DNA of 64,000 nt. It comes from Xiphias gladius. Taxonomy: Eukaryota; Chordata; Actinopteri; Istiophoriformes; Xiphiidae. How positions within the stretch are numbered: position 1 is the first letter of the stretch; every line of letters starts with the position of its first letter. Both the position numbers and the translations under genes were made by a program. This document shows, piece by piece, positions 12,877 through 22,232 of this stretch. The notes under the pieces are model-generated. The model saw only the letters and a list, made by a program, of their open reading frames with translations, ran no database searches and had not been told where the DNA came from. The stretch spans positions 24,966,001-25,030,000 of the forward strand of contig NC_053400.1 of NCBI RefSeq assembly GCF_016859285.1, written 5' to 3'.

Positions 12877-15800
12877 CTGGGGAAATATCATTTTGTGTCC
12901 TTAAATTGTTAATGGATCATCATGACAGAAAAGCTAAATAACATTTAGCTGAGTGAGTTTTTTTCTTTGGTCATGTGCTTGACCAAGCAAATGTACCTTA
13001 TGCAAGACAGCTCATTTGAAAAGTATAACTAAGATATAAATTAAAACAGTCTTAACTCTATCTTTTGGAATATCAGTTTAGAAAAAGGTAACTGATGCTG
13101 ATTTGACAGCAAAAGGGACTAATAAATCACATAGAAATTACTAACTTTAGCAACAAGTCACTGCCTCCAGTGACTTCTTGCCCCCAGTGACCTGCTTCAG
13201 CCATTTTCATTGGGAATGACACTGGACTGAAACAGGGCTACTTCATTGGAGATCATGTCAGTGACTTAGAAGCACATGCCAAATAACGCTACATTTTTGT
13301 TGCATTTGCACAAAGAAAGGGTCAAAAGCCTTTAAGTGTCATTAACACAAGAAAGAAACTTACTTCTGAGGAGATCTGCTCGCCACCTCTGCTTTCAATC
13401 TCATATTCTCTTGTACAAGGTCGACATTTTGAGATCGTAAAGCCTTATTTGCCTGAGGATGGTCAAGTAAAACAATTGCAGTATGTTACGCATTATTCCA
13501 CAAAGGTAGCAAAAAAAAAAAAAAAAAAAAAAAAAACAAGGGAAAAACAAAATATCAATCAAGCATAGTATTTATGCTACAGACAGAAGTATCAAGTAAA
13601 TTTATCTTTTATCAATATTTCTATTGAAAGATCGTAATCTGGTTTAAAAAAAAAAAAATTAAAAAAAAAGCACATTATATTAGCCTCACTCCTTCATGAT
13701 ATAATGAATCAGAATGACAACCATGTGTTATTGTGAGTATTCTGGTAGACTTGTACCAGTTACACACACAGTGCTTTGTACTTAACCTTGTACTCTGACC
13801 TCCCCATAGAGGTGGACACACAAAAGGGAACATCTATCCTCTGAGGATCAATATTGTTAATATCAACGCAAATTTACTGATTATTATAGATTGCATACCT
13901 CCTTTAGCTTATCCATGTCCTGCTTTACTTTATCGCAAACATCTGTGGCAGCTTGCAGCTTGTTTTTCCATTCTTCCAAGACATAGGGGTCAACTGTTTT
14001 GTCCCCTCGTTGCGCTGTATTCATGCTGCAAGGATCCAGAGCAGTCTTCAGTTGCACTTCCAGACTTTGATTTTTTGTTTTCAGCTCTTCATTTTCTCTG
14101 ATGAGCCCTTCAATTTCTTCCTGTTGAAGGGAAATCATGTGAAACGGAAAACAGGGTTTAACAATTAACCACAGTACTACAAGACTATATCATCAATACT
14201 TACAGGGCTACCACAGTGTTGAAAAGTTAGCACAGAAACTACTGAAACATTTGGATGTTTTTTCCATTTTGGCAAACATAAGGCTGGACACTATGTTGCA
14301 ATTTAAAATAATAATTAATTGCTTTCACAGAATTTGCCACATTCTGTCAACAAAATTAAATGATCAATTTAAACTTTATTAGTCTGCTCCAATCCAAAGA
14401 GTAACAATAAATTGCTCCACCAGATATTCCGAGTACATCAATACAGAAAATCGGTATCACCGGATGTTATCTGCAACAGAAACTCCACTGAACTGTCTTG
14501 ACCCAATAGCCTGCACTTACATTTTTGTGGTGATACACCCCCCTAAATAAAGTCTGTTCAAGAGCCTAAAACTGTTCGTTACTGCTGTGAAAACATATGA
14601 GAGCATTTTAAGCATATGAAAAAACATGGCACGCTGAACCAATACCTCATACTCCCTTAAAAGCAGTTCTCCCCTGGTCTTTCTGAGACATTTCCTCGTG
14701 GAAGGGCTTTCACTGTGATCACTCTCATTGGTACCTCCTGTAACAGAAATACACGAGTACAGGGTGAAACACACCAACACACCGGGCCACAAAATGCATA
14801 TCAAAGCACCAAGTAAAGACACGCAGCTTTGATGTGGGTTCGATGATGCATTGACTATACTAATATAGAGCTGCTACCCAAAACATGTCAAACATCAGCA
14901 TAGCTTTGAAAGTTGGGGTGCTGCCCTTTAAAATGTAGGCTAAAGTTAACTGAGGTGCCGGAGCTCCCCTGAAGAAAACTGTTAGATTTGATGTGAATAC
15001 ATTAGTCCTACAGCCCTGTCCTTGTAGCCTTCCCTCAAGTAATACTCTAAACCTTTTGGGAAATATGCTTGTCAGCAGTCTTACTAACAGTTCCATGAGT
15101 GGGCTTCCATGATATTTCTCTTTTCAGCACAGAGACTGGTCAAGTACGTGTTACAAGTTGTTCCGAGAAACTAGGATTAAAGGTATCTTAATATCTTAGA
15201 TTTAATCTTTTTATTTCATTATTTTATTCTCGTCAGACCAACTGGTGCATTACAGTGTTTTATAGCTCAGGTGCCAGAAAAGAAAGAACTGCTGTAATAA
15301 AAGCTCTGCTAGCATTTTTGTTCTCAAAACAGCCCCCTAATTTCTGCAAGAAATATTATAGTGGACGACCGAAACGTCCAAATCTGTATCCAGTCGGCCA
15401 GAGCTACGTGCTTGCATGTCAGTGTGGAATGTCTTCGGTCAGTTTGTGACCAGCTTGATCAGGCAAACAAAAATAGGAAGGAAAGCAGGAAATCATGGGT
15501 TGATCCAGAATCAAAGAATCAAACACTGCACTCATACGTTCAATCATGCATTCTAACGTCATTGCCTAAATGCAAAATTCCTTCTGTCTCTGGCATTTCT
15601 GATAACATGTTTCTCCATGTCGCCATGTTGGTGGACAAAAAAAGTTGATTATAACAACAAATGATCTGAAAATAACTCTCTTATATGAAAGACATCTCCA
15701 AACAACAATTTGGCAAATGCTTGTTGCAAATGCTTTTTAGCATCACTATAACAGAGATGGCCGTCAGTCCTAGCTATCTTTGTTCACATGCTCCAAAGCC

Positions 15801-17743
15801 TGGTTGGTTTGACGTACCAAAAAATTAATCAGAAACTATTTTGATAATTGAATAATAGTGTGTCTTTTTTTGTTTTGTTTTTTTAAATCAAAATTGCTAA
15901 ATATTTTCCCATTCCAGCCTCTTAAATGTAAGGATTTGATGCATTTCTTTGTTGTACATAATAGCAAACTGATTAGGTTTCGGTTTCGGTCTGTTGGTTG
16001 GACAAAACAACATCTGAAGACATTACACTAAGCTGTCTGAAATTGTAACGGGCATTTTTCACAATTTTCGGACATTTTATGGACTATTGATTGATTAATC
16101 GAGATAATAATCAGCAGATTAATCGATAATGAAAATAACCATTAGTTGCAGCCCTAGTTTCTTGGATCAAGTAAAGTTCAAGTAAAGATCAAGTAAAGTA
16201 TAAGTATAGTATAAGTATAGTATACTTTATCTTGGATAAAGTATACTGGTCTAACATAAGTTACTCTCAAGTGTACAACCCTGAAATGGATGATGCAGTC
16301 CACAATTGTCCTTGAAGCATGTCAGATGGGTGATCACCCAACAGTTCATTTCATTCATAGTTCAGTAACCGAGTATTTTGGATTTTCACCTGCTGAAACC
16401 GCAACAAAGCCAGGAAAGACAGAAGTTACCCAGGTAACACACTAGACGACTTGATGACTCATGGGGACCACTAATGACAGCGGTACAATGGCCCTGAGAG
16501 CTCAACACACTGCAACTTAAGAAACCACATGCAAAGAGACAACACACAAGCAAATGAAGAAAAACATCTTAGTCAGTTTGATGATCAATCAATGCACATC
16601 ATTTTGAAAAAAGGACACTGAAAAAAGAGAAAAACCCACCCAAACACAGAAACGCACTGGAAAAACAGAAAAGAACTAAATGAGCCATTCAATCGAATTG
16701 CAGGATTGAAATATTTCAGATATTCGCTAATAATGGTCTTTGCTGATTACTAGTTTACCACAATTCAAGTAATGGTATATAATATCTGAATCATGTAATC
16801 AGTGTTTAAACTAAAAAATAAATGAATAAAACTTACACAACAGCATCTTAGTTCTATGAAGTGAATGGAATTGTTTGGGGGTTTTGGTTAACTCATTTTC
16901 ATTGTGTTCTGTGTGATTTGCAGGGTCGATGTCTGATAGTTGTGTTTTGGGGTTTGTTTGTTTGTTTGTTTTTTTCTTATTTGGCTGTGTTTTCTACATT
17001 TGCAGCCTTTTTTTTTTTTTTTCTAAATACATGTGAATGGGATGTCAAACTGACGAAGATGTTTCTCTTCATTCGCTTGTGTTTTTCTTAAGCTGCTAGT
17101 GAGCTGAGCTCTCAGGGCCACCTTCGTACTGAAGGCTACGGCTAATGCCAACATTGCAACTGCTTCAACCTTGACCGCAACTTTAACCGGTAACTCGCCG
17201 GTGAGATGCTGCGGGCAGACGAAGCCTCGCAGCACCTCGGGCTCTCTCGCTTCGTGTGCGTGTTCCCCTTGGGTTTGTTACGGAGCTACTCACCGATGAT
17301 TTCTCTGCAGGGGCTCTCTGCCGTGATGGGGACTCTGCAGGTGGGACACTGGCTGGCGTTCTTTAACCATATTTCCATGCAAGACGAACAGAACACGTGG
17401 TGGTTGGCACAGATGACGGGCTGCCTGACCTGCACAGAGAGCAACGCGCGGATTCAGTCGTAACTCTGGTAACTGGAGCACATCAAAGCCCGGAAACACG
17501 GATTGGGTTAGCAACGGTCGCGAACGTCAGCCGCATGAAGCCCCGCCGGTAACGTAATAACGTTAAGGATACTAGGCAGCAGTTTGCCCCGTGTAAACAC
17601 TTCATCGTTGTTCAACGGCTGACGGACGTTAACGATTTAAAAAAAAACAAAACGAACGGATCGGCACTTACCTTCCCGAGACATATCTGGCATGAAATCG
17701 GCAAAGTCAGAGAAAGGGTCGATGTCTGATAGTTAAGAGCCAT
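11466..17743 (-). CDS. obi1: ORC ubiquitin ligase 1 (RING finger protein 219)
   Basis: A RING-type E3 ubiquitin ligase which, in mammals, binds the origin recognition complex and multi-monoubiquitinates ORC3 and ORC5 to promote origin firing. Six coding exons join in phase: 17743-17672, 17429-17294, 14737-14646, 14120-13899, 13452-13364, 12876-11466; total 2022 nt, 673 residues (human 726). The C3HC4 RING uses C18, C21, C31, H35, C38, C41, C52 and C55. A long coiled coil follows (about 75-260, with KKALERSDQYIEDLESRV). The family-specific SSEASMDAAYLDKISELDSM block is at about 457-476, and the basic C terminus contains TKRKSHSPFNTSSPTKLSK. Introns 1, 3, 4 and 5 are 242, 525, 446 and 487 bp; intron 2 is 2.56 kb. 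No frameshift or missing ligand was found. Identity is secure from order, motifs and the pou4f1 linkage. Confidence 0.95.
11595..11646. repeat. Imperfect GGA/TCC tract coding poly-Ser in obi1
   Basis: A purine-rich triplet tract on the + strand. On the coding strand it gives runs of 4, 6 and 5 Ser separated by Pro, near residues 620-640 of OBI1. Its length is likely variable between individuals or species. Confidence 0.8.
13364..13452 (-). CDS. obi1: obi1 coding exon 5
   Basis: 89 nt between acceptor CATCCTCAG and donor GTAAGT, encoding ANKALRSQNVDLVQENM and onward to RSPQ, plus two bases of a Lys codon. It aligns with the family segment ending RSPQKFGR across the next junction. Confidence 0.9.
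13899..14120 (-). CDS. obi1: obi1 coding exon 4
   Basis: 222 nt (74 codons) in phase 0 between acceptor CTTCAACAG and donor GTATGC. It encodes EEIEGLIRENEELKTKN, then an ALDPCSMN loop, then the WKNKL to DMDKLKE helix, all coiled-coil segments of OBI1. Confidence 0.92.
14646..14737 (-). CDS. obi1: obi1 coding exon 3
   Basis: 92 nt: two bases finishing the split Gly, then 30 codons ending RKTRGELLLREYE before donor GTATTG. The acceptor is TCTGTTACAG. It matches the linker and the start of the coiled coil in the family (human LRKTRLELLHKEYE). Confidence 0.9.
15815..16155 (+). mobile_element. Interspersed repeat, family A (ATCGATTAATCG-type), copy 1
   Basis: A degenerate copy that ends TTAATCGATAATGAAAATAA...GTTGCAGCCCTA, with TTGGTTGGACAAAACAA and GGGCATTTTTCAC upstream. 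I recognise this as a very common non-autonomous repeat of percomorph fish. Other copies here lie at about 21857-22232, 51507-51762 and 42787-43480 (reverse and interrupted). I do not assign a database name. Confidence 0.7.
16219..16247. repeat. Perfect 13-bp inverted repeat with 3-base loop
   Basis: AGTATACTTTATC and its exact reverse complement are separated by TTG. The hairpin follows a short tandem of AAGTA-type units at 16165-16218. Confidence 0.85.
17294..17429 (-). CDS. obi1: obi1 coding exon 2 (RING core)
   Basis: 136 nt between acceptor CTGTGCAG and donor G|GTGAGT, encoding 45 codons plus one base. It contains VRQPVICANHHVFCSSC and WLKNASQCPTCRVPIT, which complete the C3HC4 RING. 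It ends CREIIG, with the last Gly split by the intron as in human. Confidence 0.93.
17672..17743 (-). CDS. obi1: obi1 coding exon 1 (RING start)
   Basis: 24 codons from ATGGCTCTT to AAG, followed by donor GTAAG. They read as an N terminus rich in Ser/Thr/Leu, then SCQICLGK, which supplies the first two zinc-binding cysteines. It is too short to stand out as an open frame. The human protein ends this exon with the equivalent CHICLGK. Confidence 0.9.
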
Positions 17744-18029
17744 GATTTGGAAGAATACGCCGCGCACACAACGCACCGTCCCTGGGGAGGTACAAATCTC
17801 CCACCATAACCCGCCGCGCCGCGCGCCGAGTCTTGGAGCTACGGAAAGCCAAAAAGGCCTAAAAGGCTGTACACAGTGTTGCCGGAATTGGGCGGTAAAA
17901 AAAAACCCCGCCCGCCCAAATCAAATTTTGGGCGGGTATAACAGTGGCCCAAGTCAAAAAGTAGCGCGGATTATGGGCCACTGTTGTACTTTTTGAAAGG
18001 GACAAGTGCGTGCAGGCGTTGCAACAGTT

Positions 18030-18030
<1 letters not shown>
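17744..18030 (-). promoter_or_regulatory. obi1: obi1 5' region and promoter
   Basis: The 287 bp upstream of the ATG include a CpG-rich stretch (about 17758-17840) as expected for a broadly expressed gene. Two neighbouring perfect inverted repeats follow: CCCGCCCAAA with a 6-base loop (17911-17936), and AACAGTGGCCCA with a 22-base loop (17940-17985). No TATA box is clear. Confidence 0.45.
17911..17985. repeat. Two adjacent perfect inverted repeats upstream of obi1
   Basis: The arms are 17911-17920 with 17927-17936 (10 bp) and 17940-17951 with 17974-17985 (12 bp). A further pair, CAAAAAGTA at 17955-17963 and TACTTTTTG at 17988-17996, overlaps the second, so alternative cruciforms are possible. 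Confidence 0.8.

Positions 18031-18060
<30 letters not shown>
18031..18060. repeat. (CAG)10 microsatellite
   Basis: Ten perfect CAG units about 290 bp upstream of the obi1 start codon, preceded by CAACAGTTG. No reading frame of interest crosses it. Confidence 0.95.
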
Positions 18061-18061
<1 letters not shown>

Positions 18062-18123
18062 GGCTGCCACGCACAGCTAATGGAGTCGATTAAGGTACAC
18101 TTAGGTTACCCTTAGCACCCGAT

Positions 18124-18159
18124 TGAGTTATGACCCTGAAATATCAGGGTCATAACTCA
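18124..18159. repeat. Perfect 16-bp inverted repeat with 4-base loop
   Basis: TGAGTTATGACCCTGA and its exact complement flank AATA. With one G-T wobble the arms extend to 19 bp (18121-18162). Confidence 0.9.
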
Positions 18160-18163
18160 GTCA

Positions 18164-21100
18164 AATCTGTACACATACACATGACATATATATTTTTAGA
18201 TTCAATGTAACTTACACTTTCCAAGAATATCATTATCTCTGACTTCCATCACAAATAAATGTCAATAAAACCACTTAGAAGTCACAGAAAAAAGACACTA
18301 CAGAACCTGCCTGAGAATCATTGTGTTTTTAAGTTTTCTTCAGTAGTAAAGTAATCCAGTGATAGTTGTCTGTACATCAATGGGTAAATTCCAAAAAGAA
18401 ACTGCTAATTGTTAATCTGGTTTATTAATCTTCCTGAATGTAAAAAAAAAAAATGGCTAAAAGATTGGGCAGGTTGTAGGCTCTTTGGGTTACTTTTTTA
18501 AAGCTGGACTGGGCAAATGTTCAAAACAGCAGCAAAAAGAGAAGAGGTTTGTGCTCCACCATAAATAATGGTATAGTTACCTTTACTATTCACCTGGAAA
18601 AAGGTCAGGAATTACATTTTTTAAAAATGTGTGATTGATCGCCGGATTAAAATGTACTGCCTTCAATGAGAAAGTTTTATCTCTGGCATTTTCAAAGAAA
18701 ACATACATTTTCAGGTATGCATGTAAATCCAAATCTCCCTCTCCTTTTAGCTCTGTTTTGAGCTAAAAGGAGCTAAAACATCTGCCTCTTTAGCGTGAAA
18801 AATGTTCGGCTGTTTTATCTAGCTACTTTTGTTTATTTTGTTCACTGTATAGTGCTGATCAGCATAAAATAGATTTATTAAAGCTGAAGCTGGAAACTAG
18901 GTTAATTAGAGCGGTGCTAGTGAAACATGCAGTAAATTTACAGGCCATATAACCAAAACAGTGAGCTAAAAGTTGTGTTATAATTCTCTGCGGGTTCATC
19001 ACTGTGAGCATCCCCCATTATCAGCTACTATAATTGATTTAAGCCTATTGTTAAAATAAAACCATTGATTAGTGGAGCTGCAAATACGGAGAGCTCAGTT
19101 AGGCAGGATTAAGAAATTAAGAAAACTATTAACTAACTATAAATGTGGGTGATTTATATGATAGTAAATGTGATTAAAATACTTTTTAAAAGATCTAAAA
19201 TTAGTCTGCATTTCAGTTTTTTCCCCATAACAATAGCTAGGGGCTTCTGTATGAAATCAGCCTGATGAGTCCATTCACTGATGTATAATACAAATAATAA
19301 ATAACATATTATAACTGTATGTCCATAGGTCTTCGGTAAAAATATTTAAAAGTTGGGGACTTGGAAAGGCAGATTATGGTCTGCAGTACAGTTTGTCACT
19401 TTCAGTAAATATTGAACTCATAACATGCTGCTATTTTTTTTTTTTACCCAATCAATTAATAACTTGCTCAAAGGCAGAGTTGATTTATGTGTTGTCTAAA
19501 TGTTCCTCCATAAAGTGTACAAGTCTTATCCAGTGTTTCTGTATTTTCAATATCAAGCAAGGGCATAGAAGTTTTGATTTTATTTTCTTCAACTAATGCG
19601 TACTTTTCCTGTTCCAATTCTTTCAAATATCAACAACAATTTCCTTTGCGACAATGAGTAAGGTGTTTTGTGGGCCAAGTCCAGACCATATGATGTGTGG
19701 ATACTGGATGTAACCTTGACTAACCTAATGCACATCAAAGATGCACGCTCAAGATTTTAACCCATAATTAGCTGATTTTGTCTCAGTGAACATTTTAAAC
19801 GGGGAATGATACACCGAAAGCTGTACATTATATTATATGCATTTTCCAACACAAAAAACAGCCATGCACATGGACAACAAAACTCACCTTACTGTGTTTG
19901 ATGGGCATGCAAGCTGTATTCCCCATTAGAATCTAAAGCTACCAGTCATCCATAGGGATGCTGAGATTGGGCTGTGATTTGCATGTCACAGATTAAAATG
20001 GAAAATAAATGTTAAAAATGGAAATTGAAGAAGCTAGTCCTAAAAGAAATTCCAAAGGTTCAAATCAGGTAAAAATAAATAAATAAATAAATATTACACT
20101 TGCAGATAGTGTATACAAGAGCATACAGATGCTTTCTATTTTGGTTAAAATTAGCTTGCAAACAAATATAGTTGTTCTTTGAGTAAACTTCTTCATATTA
20201 TTACACAGGGAAGTTCAGGCAAAGCTGTTCACAGACAGGGACTTACTGAGTAGGTCTCACTTACACCTATAGGTACCTATAGGTTAGTGCGTTATCAATA
20301 ACAACTAACAAAGTAAGTTCTTTACTAATTAGCTTTGGTGTCTCTCCTTTTTTTTTTCTTTAAATGATAAATCACAGCAAAACCTAAGGACCATATCTTT
20401 TATTGCGATATCAAATGTAAATATTTATGCATCAAGACATAGAAATTATTGCAAAATGACAGTTCCTTACATAGATGCCACAACGGCACTTTAAAACCTG
20501 CCCATAATGAAGAACGCAGTGCAACATTTTGTGAGCATTCGTCTCAGATGAACAGTCTAATTTATAAATAACGATACTGAGTGATCTAATATTAGCATAA
20601 TTTCCACTACAAATATTTCAAATTACATCTCCACCACAGTTTAGCTCTCCAGAGCCATTACTCATATCTAAACCAACATGTCTTTTCTTCATCGTCTGTC
20701 AAACCAGGACATCTTCTAGGGATGTAATATGATTAGAATTGACTGTCTGCAAAATCAGCTTGTACACTGATCCCAGTTTAAAAACACCACCAGTACTTGT
20801 TTCGTTGTTTTCAACACAATATTAAATGGATCACAGGCCACCACTTGTGCTCACTCATTTTTTGATTTTTCCTAGCACCATTGGTTTTATGAAAACGTCT
20901 GGAGGAAATATACGTGATTAATGCGTTTAAGTTAAATAAATTAGAGATTGGGTTACATGTAGTATCAATTTACATTACAGTATTTAATGTCACGTTTTGT
21001 TATCACTGCATAATGAGAATTTATTAAAATGTTTACAGACTTTTGAAACAGTGCGTATATAGAGACAAGGAAATATTAAAATATTATTAGTAACTGTTTC

Positions 21101-21340
21101 TTATTGGACTAAAAAAAAACAGTGTGGATGATTTTGCAGTGGAAGCTTTCATTCAAGCCCAGATTTATCTCAATGTCAAAAATGACTTCAAAGAGAACCT
21201 GACATACAAGATGTTGTCAGAGACACTTTACAGTTTGCCACAGTAAACCTTCAAATTGTAACCGAAGTTGTTCCTGCATTTGTTACTGGGAAACTTGCCT
21301 TAAAATAACCAATAACAGACTGAATTGAAAGAAATGCTCA
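18164..21340. other. Gene-free stretch
   Basis: AT-rich unique-looking DNA upstream of obi1 with no supported gene. It holds only short A/T runs and one perfect hairpin (18741-18772). Confidence 0.6.
18741..18772. repeat. Perfect 13-bp inverted repeat with 6-base loop
   Basis: CTCCTTTTAGCTC at 18741-18753 and its exact complement at 18760-18772 flank TGTTTT. Confidence 0.85.
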
Positions 21341-21840
21341 TTTTCGACAAGTTCCATTGTCCCTTTAAGATGCATTGCTTTGCAACAGGCCAGTCATTAA
21401 TTGGTGACAGTCAATTAATCACAGCCGGTACAGACGGCTGCATCTATTGATCTTGTCCCACCACTTATTTTTCATCCCTAAATGACACCGATTGCCAGAT
21501 TTGACCAGCATGTGTAATGGACAGTAAAGAACCAATGACCCGAGTGTCAGTCTTGTCACTGGTCAGGATCTGGATCCCCTCCCCCATCTTTGGCAAATAG
21601 CATCTTTACCATTTAGCTTGGAAAGGTTTAGACTGCCCTAAGAGCACAGCAGCGAAACAGTGCGCTCTGGTGCTCAGATGACCTTTTCTGTTTAAGGCTT
21701 AATCTCTGACAAATGCTTGCTTTAATTAGCTTGATACCCCCTGCCTAGGCTGCCACCCCACCCAGCTCCTCTCTCCCAGCTCTGTCTCCATCTCTCTATT
21801 TTTCCTCTGGCTTTCCCAGTGTGCCTTTTGGAAATTCTCA
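21341..21840. other. Candidate conserved non-coding element
   Basis: Repeat-free, with dense homeodomain-type motifs (CATTAATTGG, CAATTAATCAC, TTTAATTAGC) and balanced base composition, unlike the AT-rich surroundings. It has no coding potential. Conservation is guessed from texture and not shown. Confidence 0.25.
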
Positions 21841-21856
21841 AACGCAAATAAATGTG

Positions 21857-22232
21857 GAGCTGAGACAATGTAGTCGATGAATCAGTTAGTCTATGGGAAA
21901 TATATAAAAAATATTTTGATTATCGATTAATCATTTATGTCCACTTTTAAGCAAAAGTGCCAAACAGTTGATGGTTCCAGCTTCTCCAGTGTGAGGACTT
22001 ACCACTATTTCCAATCTGATGTTGTGGCGATCTAACTATCTTTGGTTTTTGGACTACTGGTCAAATACAAAAAAAAAAATTGTTTGAAGACATCACCTCG
22101 GGCTCTGGGGAATTATTACGTCCATTTTTCACCATTTTCCAATGTTTTACAGAGCAAACAACTTATATATTAATCGAAAAAATAATTAGCAGATTAATCG
22201 GTAATGAAAATAATCGTTAGCTGCAGTCGTAC
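21857..22232 (+). mobile_element. Interspersed repeat, family A, copy 2
   Basis: Contains GATGGTTCCAGCTTCTCCAG, TTTGAAGACATCACCT, GGGCTCTGGGGAA and the end TAATCGGTAATGAAAATAAT...GCTGCAG, in the same order as the copy in obi1 intron 2. It is the least degraded copy here. Confidence 0.75.

Larger units (their letters stand above)
14738..17293 (-). other. obi1: obi1 intron 2
   Basis: The largest intron (2.56 kb). It holds an interspersed repeat copy (about 15815-16155), a perfect hairpin (16219-16247), T-rich tracts, and at 16922-16941 a 20-base exact copy of sequence from obi1 exon 1. No coding sequence was recognised. Confidence 0.85.

Noticed and set aside
14860-15100. Second copy of the MITE-like family seen at 29.9 kb
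   Set aside because: Only about 20 bases (TTTTGGGAAATATGCTTGTC) resemble one terminus and no opposite terminus was found.
17744-18060. Divergent protein-coding gene sharing the obi1 promoter
   Set aside because: No + strand frame with a family match or exon structure was found beyond 17.75 kb.
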